From contig NZ_CP097349.1 in the NCBI RefSeq assembly GCF_023516215.1, forward strand, positions 1,922,001 through 1,986,000: DNA of 64,000 nt, written 5' to 3'. Below are positions 20,207-29,800 of the stretch, piece by piece. Positions within the stretch are counted from its first letter, which is position 1. Every line of letters starts with the position of its first letter. The notes below the pieces were generated by a model. That model was not told the origin of the DNA. It did not search any database and was given only the letters and a program-made list of their open reading frames with translations. Made by a program: the position numbers and the translations under genes. Source of the DNA: Cytobacillus pseudoceanisediminis. Lineage in GTDB: Bacteria > Bacillota > Bacilli > Bacillales > Cytobacillaceae.

Positions 20207-20647
20207 TTACTTAGACTGATTACAATTCTTTTTTTTTTTTGTGGAATCAATCTCTTTTGCAATATCAGAAATATATTTTGTATTCAGCTCATCTTTCATC
20301 TTTTTCTCAGCTTCAAACATTACCTTTTCAATTAAGCAATCTTCATTTTGTAAATCATCATGTTCCAAAGAACAATGAAACAAGGTGGTGTGCCCTTCGA
20401 TGGCATGAATGACATCCAGAAAGGAAGTTTTACGCGAATGGCTTACAATGCTGTATCCGCCCTTAACACCAGGAGTTGATTCAATAAGGCCTGCCTTTAC
20501 AAGTTTCGTGAGAATTTTCGACAGGTAGGTCGGGGAAAGATTTTGGATTTTAGCCAGCTGTTCAACGCCAACAGATTTCCCCTTGGGTGTTAAAGTTAAA
20601 TATACCATTGTGTGCAATGCATAGTTGGTGGCTTTTGAATATTTCAT
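20207..20647 (-). CDS. Rrf2-family transcriptional regulator
   Basis: 146 residues with the Rrf2 winged helix: KYSKATNYALHTMVYLTL, LAKIQNLSPTYLSKILTKL, and the wing GLIESTPGVKGGYSI. Two cysteines (FHCSLEHDDLQNEDCLIE, near residues 93 and 104) sit where other Rrf2 proteins hold Fe-S ligands or redox thiols, one fewer than the three Cys of IscR/NsrR. The C-terminus is a lysine-rich tail. A perfect 20-bp palindrome lies just upstream of ATG 20647, consistent with autoregulation. It is followed on the same strand by the flavoprotein. Confidence 0.87.
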   Translation of the reverse strand: MKYSKATNYALHTMVYLTLTPKGKSVGVEQLAKIQNLSPTYLSKILTKLVKAGLIESTPGVKGGYSIVSHSRKTSFLDVIHAIEGHTTLFHCSLEHDDLQNEDCLIEKVMFEAEKKMKDELNTKYISDIAKEIDSTKKKKNCNQSK

Positions 20648-20667
20648 TTCCTATCTCCTTTATGAAT

Positions 20668-20687
20668 ACATTAAAGATCTTTAATGT
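20668..20687 (-). promoter_or_regulatory. Perfect 20-bp palindrome, operator of the Rrf2 gene
   Basis: ACATTAAAGATCTTTAATGT is a perfect palindrome ending 20 bases upstream of the Rrf2 ATG. A partial match stands before the flavoprotein gene. The length and dyad symmetry suit a dimeric Rrf2 repressor. Confidence 0.6.
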
Positions 20688-20832
20688 CTACAATTAACTT
20701 TACCCTAAATTTAAGTAACATTCAAGCACACTATCTAATTTTCCCTAACCAGTTCGTTCGGTTCATCCTAATTAAATATATTTCCAATTCAAATGAAAAA
20801 CCGCATTTTTAAAAACGCGGTAAGTATTTCAG

Positions 20833-22286
20833 TCAATATAGACTCATACCCGTCCACTGCCAATAAGTACAGTAGAAAATAACTGCAATGGCAATGTAAA
20901 GGGGCATTAGGATCGCACTTAACTTAGCTAAAATACCTGCATCATAACTTAATTCATCATCTTCATAAAAAAGGAGAAGTGCCTTAGAACTTACTGGAAA
21001 AGTGATGCAGTAGTTCATGCCAATTAAACTGATAAAGACGGCTGCGTATGGATTCATTCCCATTGACTGACTAAACAGAATGATCCCTGGAACCAAAATA
21101 ATTGCCCTTGTTGTATGGGATGTAATGTATAAATGGCTGGTGACGGTGATGATAAGGATTACTGCTGCCATAATCCAATCCGGAGCATCAGTGAAGATTT
21201 GAAGAAAACCTGTAATCTTTCCTTCCATCCAATCTGCCACACCATTTTCAACAAGAATTTTTCCTAGTGCGGATGCTGCTGCAACAAAAAGAATCAAATT
21301 CCAAGAAACTGCTTTAAGCCCCTGTTTCCAGGTAATTACACCCATATTCGGCATGGTCAGCGCAATTGCCCCGATTATGGAAACAAATGCAAGATCATAT
21401 CCATGGAAACTGTCAGTCATCCATCCTATGATCAGAAGAGAAACTATTATTAGAGTTTTAATTTCCGCTCCTGTAAGCGGCATTTGAGGTGGCGTATCCT
21501 GTATATTAGGTATAAAAGGTGATTCTTCCAATTCCTTATCGCTCCTCACCATCCACTGAACGGCTATTGAGCTCACGATTGTCATGATCAATGCAAAAGG
21601 CAGTCCCCACATTAGCCACTGCAAATAAGAGATGGATTGGCCAGCCCCAGTTTCCAAAAGACCAACACCAATGACATGGGAACCAGCACCAATAAGTGCT
21701 GCCGATGTACTCATTAAAATGACAATAGGTATAGTGATTGTTAGAGTTTTTTCTCTTTTACGGTCAGCCTGCTTGCCAGATGAATAATGACCGGCCTTGC
21801 CATGGCAGCTCTGGCGGATGTTGAAGGTATAAAAAAAACAGAGGCGAAAAGAAAGGATATCATCCCACTTTTCAGCTTTGCCGGCGTCCGGCTTTTTCCT
21901 AAGATAAACTGAATGAACCGTCCGGTTAAACCTGATTGTTCAACTGCCTCCCCTATGATAAATGCCCCCACCATCAGCCATACCACTTCCTCCGAAAGGG
22001 ACAGATATAATAGCTCCTGACTCGCTCCATTCATTAAAATGATGAATACGATGCTGGCAAATGCAATGAATCCAGCAGGGAGTTTTGTTGAAATCCATAG
22101 TGTTACAGCGGAGAGAAATATGAAAATCGATAACTTTGCTTTATAATCAACCCCATCAGCGAACGCAATCAACAGAAAGAAGAAGACATGGGCGCTGATT
22201 ATGGCCAGGCTTCTCCCGGAAATACAGTCTATAAGCATAATTAATGGATGGCCGGATTGCCCATGCTTTCCCATTCTAGTCTGCAT
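20833..22286 (-). pseudogene. DASS/SLC13-type anion:sodium symporter; frame broken
   Basis: The first part runs from about ATG 22286 (AAGGGG nine bases upstream) through several membrane helices to a stop at 21741; the second continues in another frame (TLTITIPIVILMSTSAALIG) to 20833. The break is in T6 at 21747-21752: one more A on the minus strand gives VKEKKTLTITIPIVI. The full product is about 484 residues with two pseudo-repeats, ending GMNPYAAVFISLIGMNYCIT. The family imports dicarboxylates, sulfate or similar anions. It begins at the end of a glycerate kinase gene, so a glycerate-like substrate is a reasonable guess. This is inference from context only. Confidence 0.82.
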
Positions 22287-22287
22287 A

Positions 22288-23468
22288 TTAGACTGCCCCT
22301 TCATTGACCCGGTTTCTGCTGGCCATTTTATAGCCAATGTCCACTTGCCGCATGACTGATTCTGTACTGTCCTCAATCCACTGAGGAGCATACAGAATTG
22401 CTTTTTCCAGAGATGTCGGCTTTGGAATTATGCTCAAAAAGGCATCTATGCCGGCATCATAATTCAAGGATGCCCCTTTTCCAACCGAACCTGTGATGGC
22501 TATGACGGGTATATCGTATTTTTTGGCAATTCTGGCGACTTCAGTCGGTATTTTTCCATTTGGAGTCTGGAAATCGATACTCCCTTCCGCTGTCAGCACG
22601 ATGTCAGCGGAAGCAATTTTTTCTTCTATCTTTATGTATTTTCTTATAAGGCTGAAACGAGGATGAAGCACTGCCCCAGCAAAAACAGCCAAACCTGCCC
22701 CGAGCCCTCCTGAGGCACCGCTTCCCTCGAGGTATCTGACATCGAACCTATAACTTTCTTCTAAAAGTTTCGCATAGTGCTCCATGGCTTCGGATAATAT
22801 TTTTACCTGCTCTTTGGTTGCACCCTTTTGCGGGCCAAATATCCTCGCTACTCCATTGTCCCCGCATAAAACATTTTTCCAATTGCAGGCCACGTCAATT
22901 TCAATTTGCCTGACTCGCTTGTCCATGTCTGAGTCATCTATTTGCTTTATTCTTAATAAATCAGCACCTCCCTTTATTTCGGCTACATTTCCATTACCAT
23001 CCAAAAACCGGACACCAAGTGCCTGGGCCATCCCTGCCCCCCATCTGAAGTGCCGGAGTCGCCGCAGCCGATCAAAATACGATCAGCTCCAAAATCCAAA
23101 GCAGCAAGAATCAGTTCCCCTACCCCATAAGTAGTCGTCAGTAAAGGATTGCGCTCCTGCAGGGGAACATGCTTCAGACCTGCCACTGCAGCCATCTCTA
23201 TAACAGCAGTCATTTCACCATTTTCTGCAAAAATGCCGAAATGGGCATTTACCTTTTTGCCGACAGGACCCGTCGCATCTACGTAAATCAAGTGACCGCC
23301 TTTTAATCTCGTAATGGTTTTTGCAAACCCTTCTCCGCCATCAATCATAGGAATTATTTCAATGTCGGCTTCCCCGTTATAACGCTGCGCTCCCCTTTCC
23401 ATCGCCAGCGCCACATCCTCCGCATCCAGGCACTCTTTAAAACCAGACGGTATAATCACAATTTTCAT
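22288..23468 (-). pseudogene. glxK: Glycerate kinase (GlxK/GarK family); frame broken
   Basis: Phosphorylates D-glycerate, feeding lower glycolysis. The N-terminal frame from ATG 23468 (MKIVIIPSGFKECLDAEDVA) ends after GCGDSGTSDGG, and the C-terminal frame resumes MAQALGVRFLDGNGNVAEIK and runs to 22288. One more G in the run complementary to C6 at 23037-23042 gives SDGGAGMAQALGVRF. The repaired product has about 393 residues, standard for the family, with TAEGSIDFQTPNGKIPTEVA and VIAITGSVG. Its stop is next to the start of the anion symporter, indicating an operon. Confidence 0.88.
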
Positions 23469-23625
23469 TTAGCTTTCCTCCTAAATTAGTTAGTAATTGT
23501 AATGTACCTTCCAAAAACTAGAATTCTTTTAAAATATCATTAAAAAATGATGAGAATGGCGCTGCCCCTATCTGCTAAAAGGAGCATCTACTATAAATTA
23601 GTTTTATAAAAAAGGGGAACATAAC

Positions 23626-23661
23626 CAAACTAAGCCGCCCTAAATAGGACGGCTTAGTTTG
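23626..23661 (-). terminator. Long hairpin, probable terminator of the SRPBCC operon
   Basis: CAAACTAAGCCGCCC pairs with GGACGGCTTAGTTTG with one mismatch around TAAATA. On the minus strand it is followed by GTTATGTTCCCCTTTTTT. The stretch 23469-23859 otherwise holds no gene I can support. Confidence 0.55.
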
Positions 23662-23859
23662 ATTTGATAGGGATTGGACGGTTTTAAAATTGCTAATTGA
23701 ATAATGAGGCATTAGTATCGCCATATGTATGCTTTAAGGTGAAAACTGCAGCTTATTAATAAGGTGCCCAGCCCTTTAAACAGCCTTTTTAAAGCTGCAT
23801 AGGGCATACACCTTATGTGAACCCACAGAAAAACCTTCCTGCCGGATGGATGATAAAAA

Positions 23860-24293
23860 TTATTTTTCAAGTATGGCTTTGATTTTTTTAAATCCTTCAT
23901 ATTTGCTCTTCTCATCATCGGTTCCATCAATGGAGACATGACCTTATTAAACCCTTTTGGGTTCCCTTTATTTCTTAATGTCATGAGGGTATGATTTTCA
24001 TCGATCGCTTGCCATGTATAGATAGTCTCCATTGGAAATGGTCCATTTGCAGTTTTCATTACCAATATTTCATCTGGAATATAATCAGTAATTTCGTAAA
24101 CATAAGCAAGTTCCCGGCCAAGAAACTTCGCTCTAAAAGCAATCTGTGATCCTAGTTGAAGCGGTTTTGGTGTCTTCCACTCAACAGCATGTATATTGAC
24201 ATACCATTCAGGAGCATGATCGGGATTTGAAGCATACTCTGACACTTGTGAAGCAGGACAATTAATTGTTATTTCTGTGATTACATCTACCAT
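23860..24293 (-). CDS. SRPBCC-family (polyketide cyclase/START-like) protein
   Basis: ATG 24293 (MVDVITEITINCPASQVSEY) follows GGAGGACAAG. The domain covers the whole protein, with the typical EWYVNIHAVEWKTPKPLQLG and TLMTLRNKGNPKGFNKVMSP. The printed frame runs on past a normal end to 23712. One more A in the run complementary to T7 at 23883-23889 gives NMKDLKKIKAILEK and a stop at 23860-23862, so about 144 residues; I prefer that end. It sits 14 bases after an ArsR-SRPBCC fusion gene, probably co-transcribed. The ligand is unknown. Confidence 0.75.
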
Positions 24294-24307
24294 CTTGTCC
24301 TCCAGAA

Positions 24308-25084
24308 TTAGTTCGATTCTACGTATTTTTTTAGCAGGGTTCCAAGCAGGTATTCCCATCCCTTGGAATGCTCCTCTTCCCATTGCTCCTGAATAACACC
24401 AGAGGCTGTATGGGAAAGCTGCAGCAGCGTCCCTCCTTCTTTCTCAAGAAGACGATACGTATAGGCACTGTTTACCGCTCCATGCATGCCCAGATGGCCG
24501 TGCAGCCGTATTTCTTCAGGCGCATTCACATAGTATACATTCCCCCAGACTGCGCCTTCTTTTTCACCCCATTTTTCGGTGAATTGCCCTCCTGGAACAG
24601 GCACAAACGTAAAGTGGGATGTTACTCCTTTTGGAGCTATGCGAAACTCCCACCACTCTTCCACCTTTTCGGTTAATGCCCTAAATACTTCTTCTCGTGG
24701 TGCATCAAGAAATATCTCCTGTTCAATGCGAAACTCCTTTGCTGAATCCATCGGATTGTCTCCTCCTTTATCTTGAACGGCCCTCCGTAAATTCAACAGC
24801 GAGCTGGCTGCGGATTTCATGTATTTACCTACCCAGCGCTCATGCATTTCCTGAAGGGGCACTGCATTAAGAAAATGCCTTTTATATTTTCCTTCTCTCC
24901 GTACCAAAACTAATTTGCCTTCCTCTAAAATATTTAGATGCTTCATAATGGCATACCTTGTAACTTCAGGAAAATAGTCGTTAAGTTCTCCGGTCGTTCT
25001 TGGCGATTTCTTAAGAATATCGAGAATTTCCCTGCGGATTGGATGTCCCAATGCCTTAAAAACGGTGGAAAGCTCGTCGCTCAT
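24308..25084 (-). CDS. ArsR-type regulator fused to an SRPBCC (AHSA1-like) domain
   Basis: 258 residues. Residues 1-95 are an ArsR winged helix (VFKALGHPIRREILDILKKS, VTRYAIMKHLNILEEGKLV) without an obvious metal-binding cysteine motif. Residues 115-255 are an AHSA1/START-like cup (EFRIEQEIFLDAPREEVFRA, WGNVYYVNAPEEIRLHGHLG). The layout suggests a one-component sensor where the cup binds a hydrophobic ligand. A direct repeat upstream may be the operator. A second free-standing SRPBCC gene follows. Confidence 0.85.
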   Translation of the reverse strand: MSDELSTVFKALGHPIRREILDILKKSPRTTGELNDYFPEVTRYAIMKHLNILEEGKLVLVRREGKYKRHFLNAVPLQEMHERWVGKYMKSAASSLLNLRRAVQDKGGDNPMDSAKEFRIEQEIFLDAPREEVFRALTEKVEEWWEFRIAPKGVTSHFTFVPVPGGQFTEKWGEKEGAVWGNVYYVNAPEEIRLHGHLGMHGAVNSAYTYRLLEKEGGTLLQLSHTASGVIQEQWEEEHSKGWEYLLGTLLKKYVESN

Positions 25085-25115
25085 TACATCGGCCCTTTCG
25101 TTATAAATAAAAGTT

Positions 25116-25141
25116 TAACATGTGACGTTATGGTAACATGT
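25116..25141 (-). promoter_or_regulatory. Paired TAACATGT repeats, candidate ArsR-type operator
   Basis: TAACATGT at 25116-25123 and again at 25134-25141, each with an ACATGT palindromic core, 18 bases apart, ending about 30 bases upstream of the ArsR-SRPBCC start. Spacing close to two helical turns suits dimer binding. Confidence 0.4.
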
Positions 25142-25230
25142 TGATCATCACCAGTCAAGATAACCATGAAAACCCCTCTATCTAAATCCGTTGTTACTTA
25201 TAAATTGATTTCTTAAATCCTAACGAAGAA

Positions 25231-25254
25231 AAGCCATGGAACTATCCATGGCTT
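25231..25254. repeat. 24-bp direct repeat, left copy (palindromic IS target)
   Basis: AAGCCATGG-AACTAT-CCATGGCTT: 9-bp perfect arms. It is identical to 26815-26838 in the same orientation and so flanks the IS1182-type element. On the minus strand this copy is followed by TTTTCTTCG, a terminator-like U-tract. Confidence 0.8.
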
Positions 25255-25265
25255 CAGTTTGTAGA

Positions 25266-25307
25266 CAAAAAGAGTTCGGAATAGTCTCATTCCGAACTCT
25301 TTTTTTC
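25266..25307 (-). terminator. Hairpin near the left end of the IS1182-type element
   Basis: AGAGTTCGGA pairs with TCCGAACTCT, with A- and T-runs on both sides. It ends transcription of the transposase on the minus strand and can also block transcription entering from the left. Confidence 0.85.
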
Positions 25308-25365
25308 ATTTTTTGTAGGACTTCAAGTAATTACAGAGAATTGCAGACCTCTCCGAGGTTATCAT

Positions 25366-26724
25366 TTAGGCCATTTCTGGACCTTGCCAAGTCCAGGTGG
25401 CCATTTTCTTCAAATTCATGGCAGCGAAAGTAAGCATCGCCTGCATCGACATTTTTTTAAGTCCCCTGAGGGTTGTCCAACGCATGCCATGCTTTTCTTT
25501 TGCATCTGCGAATACTCGTTCAATTGTTTCTTTGCGTTTTTCATAGATCGGTTTGACGTCTTGATGGTGGCGAAGATGATCTGCTTCTTCCACATGTTCC
25601 TCCCACACATGACGTTGAATCAGTTTTTGATGTGCTTGACTCTGTGTGCATTGAGACAAGAAAGGGCATCCAGCACAAATTCGAGGATCTGATTTATATT
25701 GACGATACCCTTCCTTTGTAGTTGTAGTATATTTTAATATCTCACCAGTTGGGCAAATGTAACAGTCAAAATGCTCATCATAAACATACTCATGTTTTCT
25801 GAAGAAACCCTCTTTTGTGCGAGGTCGTGTGTAAGGTAAAGCAGGTGTGATGTCGTTTTTCAATAAGTAGCTCGTGATAGCAGGTGTTTTATAGGCTGCG
25901 TCTGCCGCAACAGCTTTTGGTTTACTAACTTTCTCAATAACTTGTTCTACCAATGGCTCTAAAATATGACTATCATGCGTGTTACCAGGGGTTACAATTG
26001 CGCCTAACACGAAGCTGGTGCGGTCTGCGGCCGCATGGAAAGAATAAGCGAACTGTTTTGTACGCTCATCTTTTACATAGTAGCCACTCTCTGGATCTGT
26101 TGTACTTTCCTTGATTTCTTTGTATTCTTCTTTATCAAACTTATCTGGTGGAAACGGCTTTTTTCCATGATCCTCGCGGTCTTGGTTAATCTCCTCTTGA
26201 AGGCGTTCTTGATAAGCACGGGTTTCTTTTCGAACAACTTTCTTTTCAAATTTGCGTTTATTTGCACTCGCTTTTACATGAGTAGAATCTACAAAAACGT
26301 GTTCAGCACTAATTAAATTCTTTTCAGCTGCGGTTTTTAAGATTCGGTAAAATATTTGTTCAAAGAGATCGGTGTCTTTAAATCGGCGCTCATAATTTTT
26401 ACCGAAAGTTGAGAAGTGAGGAACTTTATCGTGAAAGCCATATCCTAAAAACCATCGATAAGCCATATTCGTTTTCAATTCTTCAATTGTTTGACGCATG
26501 GAGCGAATACCGAAGGTATATTGAATAAATGTGAGTTTAATTAATATTACAGGGTCAATACTTGGGCGGCCTTTTTCTGAATACTTATCTTTTACCAAGT
26601 CATAGATGAATGAGAAATTAATCGCCGCTTCAATTTTGCGGACCAAATGGTCCGCCGGTACAAGTTCGTCTAAAGCAACCATTTCAATTTGATCCCGTTG
26701 AATTGGATTATGTTTTGAAAGCAT
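25366..26724 (-). CDS. IS1182-family transposase
   Basis: 452 residues. The N-terminal DUF772-type DNA-binding region reads MLSKHNPIQRDQIEMVALDE then GRPSIDPVILIKLTFIQYTF. The DDE core has D in HVFVDSTHVKASANK, D in KAVAADAAYKTPAI, and E in the C-terminal KRKETIERVFADAKEKHGMR. A Cys-rich insert (ICAGCPFLSQC) is typical of the family. The frame is full length, so the element is probably still mobile. Confidence 0.93.
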   Translation of the reverse strand: MLSKHNPIQRDQIEMVALDELVPADHLVRKIEAAINFSFIYDLVKDKYSEKGRPSIDPVILIKLTFIQYTFGIRSMRQTIEELKTNMAYRWFLGYGFHDKVPHFSTFGKNYERRFKDTDLFEQIFYRILKTAAEKNLISAEHVFVDSTHVKASANKRKFEKKVVRKETRAYQERLQEEINQDREDHGKKPFPPDKFDKEEYKEIKESTTDPESGYYVKDERTKQFAYSFHAAADRTSFVLGAIVTPGNTHDSHILEPLVEQVIEKVSKPKAVAADAAYKTPAITSYLLKNDITPALPYTRPRTKEGFFRKHEYVYDEHFDCYICPTGEILKYTTTTKEGYRQYKSDPRICAGCPFLSQCTQSQAHQKLIQRHVWEEHVEEADHLRHHQDVKPIYEKRKETIERVFADAKEKHGMRWTTLRGLKKMSMQAMLTFAAMNLKKMATWTWQGPEMA

Positions 26725-26814
26725 TTAAATCACCTCAAGCATTGTATTACTTCTATTTTAAAATAAAAAAGACTGCAGACAAGCACGATTTTCATCGAGT
26801 TTGTCGACAGTCTG

Positions 26815-26838
26815 AAGCCATGGAACTATCCATGGCTT
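26815..26838 (-). terminator. Terminator hairpin of the GH31 operon / right direct-repeat copy
   Basis: Identical to 25231-25254. It lies 24 bases past the GH31 stop codon. As printed, this copy is followed on the minus strand by CAGACTGTCGAC from the IS and lacks its U-tract, which now lies beyond the IS after the other copy. Confidence 0.6.
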
Positions 26839-26862
26839 TCTTCAATTCTTTTTTAATTGCTC

Positions 26863-29800
26863 TCAATTGGCAGCGTTTCTCTTCCAGAATTGCACTTCTG
26901 CAACTGAAAGCATAAGCGGCCCACTATGAGATTCTTCAAATATTATTTTGAACTTAACCATTTTCTTGCCGGATGGCATTTGAGTATGTTCAGCTAAATC
27001 GCAGGTTACAGATTTATCGCTTGACCCGACTTCCATTCTACCCAAATCATACTCATTCCCTTCTTCATCAAAAGCTTTTGCACGAAGGGCTTTTATTTTC
27101 CCATTGGTATAAAGCGGTCTGTTGAATACTTCAAATCTGGTAAGTTCTGTTGGACTATTAAAGCTGAAATCAACCTCTAATGGAAGAGAAATACCATCGG
27201 CTTCCGTAATGCTCCACTTAAGCTCAGCCAGGGAAGATTCACTTATTTCACCGTCAATTAACCGCGGGAAGGCTTCAGCACCATCCTGCATTTTATCTGC
27301 TTCACCAGATACAGCGATATCCCTTGCCGTCATGAGCAGTTCCTTCGGCTCTTCAGGCTGCTCGACTTCTCCAGGCTCTTCTCCAGGCTTTAAAACCTGA
27401 CCGATTTCATCGATGGTATCAAAGCTTGTATTCACAAGCAAGGATCTCGTAATCGGTATATCAAACTCTAAATCTTTCTTCGCTTTTAGCTTAATGACTG
27501 CCAGAGTTGATGTGCCTTCTAACGTTTCAAAAGAACCTTTGTTTGAAAAAGCAGCCATAATTCTTTGCTTCTCATTGCCTATTCCTGCAAGAATTGAATA
27601 ATTCAGCATATTCGCGGTAGAAGCAGCAGAGTCGGCAATTCTCTCCCCACATTCAGATCCTTCTAAACACTCTTTTACAATTTCATACTTATTTGGATCA
27701 ATTTCAAGTTCAAGATTGAAGGCATTAATATCCTTCATCCCTGCACCTATTACCTCTACTGCAAACTCTTCCCCTGCTTTTAATTGCTGCTTATCAGGAC
27801 GAATGCTCAGCAGTCCTGCTGCAGGACGCTTAGTCGGCTGGAGCTGTGTCTCACCAAGCTGTCCTGCTACATACATTAAATCATAAGAATCAATCACGCC
27901 ATTATAGTTAATATCAACTTTGGACACCTGATCCCAAGAAGTATCTGTGGTGTCCACACCCATATAACTGGCAAAGAAAAGCAGGTCCTCTTCGTCTATG
28001 GCACCATTAGGTATATTTTCACCGACTACCATTCCTTCAGTTTTATCCTTTTTGTAAGGCCTGAATTCCTGTGCAGATCCGAATTTTCCCACAGCATCCT
28101 TAATCGTTAATTTAATATACCGTGCAGTTACCTCTTCGTTGAATTGAATCGTTTTTGTCTCATTGCTCCTAATAAAAGTGCCATCGGTAATAACATTTTT
28201 GTATGTCTTCCCATCAAGGCTGACATCCAGGTCATACTTAAGAATTGTTCCGTTCCCTGCATCCGGCCTAGGCACATACTCCAGCTTATCTAATTGATAG
28301 GCAAGCTTCATATCAATCTCAAAGGTATGAGGAAGAACGTTTCCTGACCCCCAAGCTGTATGCCATTGTGTTTTTTCATCTCCGTCTACTGCTCTCGATG
28401 CTTCGCTCCCAGGCTGATTGCTTGAGGCATTGGCTGTCATATTCTTCGGAACGTTTCTGAATCGATCAAGCTTGGTTTTTACGGTTATTTCATCACTCCA
28501 GTCTGATGCACCCTTTGTATTAACTGCCCGGATACTATATCTGTATTCTGTGTCAAAGTTTAGATTATCGTGCTCGAAAAACGGCTTCTCATTTTCTTTT
28601 TCGAAATAAACATTTTTGTATATCATTCCATTAATTTTAAGGTCATAGGAAAGATTTTCACCTTCAACTTTATTCCAATTAAGTTTTATGCTTTTATCTG
28701 TAATATTTTCATCTGCGGCTCCGAGTCCGTAAGGCACATCAGGCACTTCTGTATCTTTTACTTCTTTCTCTTGCGTGTTGTTAAATCCATTTACCGTAAG
28801 CATCACTTGATTCTTGGTTATATCCGTTTTTGCAATCTTTACAAATAACTTCGGTGCAGTAGTTACCTTTGTTTTGGCGAACTCAGAGCCTTCCGTTGAA
28901 TATTTATTAAGATTCGGACTTTCATTGTAGAAATAAACATTTTCAGAGCGGCTGTATTCTTCCTCTGTTAACGCTTTTCGCAGTTTATTATTTTTGCCGC
29001 CAACCTTTACAGTTACAGATTCAGGCTGCTTTCGTGTATTAACGAGGAATTCGGTTCCTCTTTCCTTGACCATTCCTTTGTAGCCTTTTCCTTTTGCTTT
29101 ATGAACGGTAATTTTTACTTTATCATTTGCTACGACAGATGAAATCCTGGTTTTTGTATTCTTCCCAGATTTGTAATCAGTTGTTTTACCGTCATCCTCG
29201 TAAAGAGTAAATTCAGATTTCCCTGCTGGATATATATCAAAAATTCGATTTTCAGATCCATCCAGCTCATTAATCGCATTGTTTTCAGGAGCCATTGGGA
29301 TGATAGCTCCATTTTTCACGAAGACTGGTGTCTTCCACAATGGGGCGTCAAAATTATTTAAAACTGCTCCGCCCTGATACTGCTCACCTGTAAAGTAATC
29401 GATCCAAACCTGTTCAGAATCCGGTAAGTAGATTCCGTTTCTTACACCAGCTGCATGATCCTTTTCATTGTAGACAGGCGCTATCAGTAAATTTGGCCCC
29501 CACATATATTGGTACTGTGTATCAGTGCCATACGTAAATGGATCTTCTGGATACTCCAGCATCATTCCCCGGACAGAAGGCATAGAGGTAGAAGTGGATT
29601 CTTCTGCAATCGTATAAATGTATGGCATCATTTGCGCTTTTATCTTCAGATACATGCGGTTTATGGAAGTATAAGGTTCGCCAAAATTCCAAGGGTTTTT
29701 GGATTTGCTGTAATCGTTTCCGGATGACGCCCATCCATCCATATCAATTTGAATTGGCGAGAAAGCCTTCCATTGAAAATCTCTTGTCTGGATGACTGGA

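Larger units (their letters stand above)
25255..26814 (-). mobile_element. IS1182-family insertion sequence, about 1560 bp
   Basis: Terminal inverted repeats CAGTTTGTAGACAAA (left) and CAGACTGTCGACAAA (right, read inward) match at 12 of 15 positions. The element holds one transposase gene and its own terminator. It is flanked by a 24-bp direct repeat that is itself a hairpin. If the direct repeat is a target duplication, the insertion was into a terminator. The ends were set where the direct repeat stops and could be off by a few bases. Confidence 0.8.
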
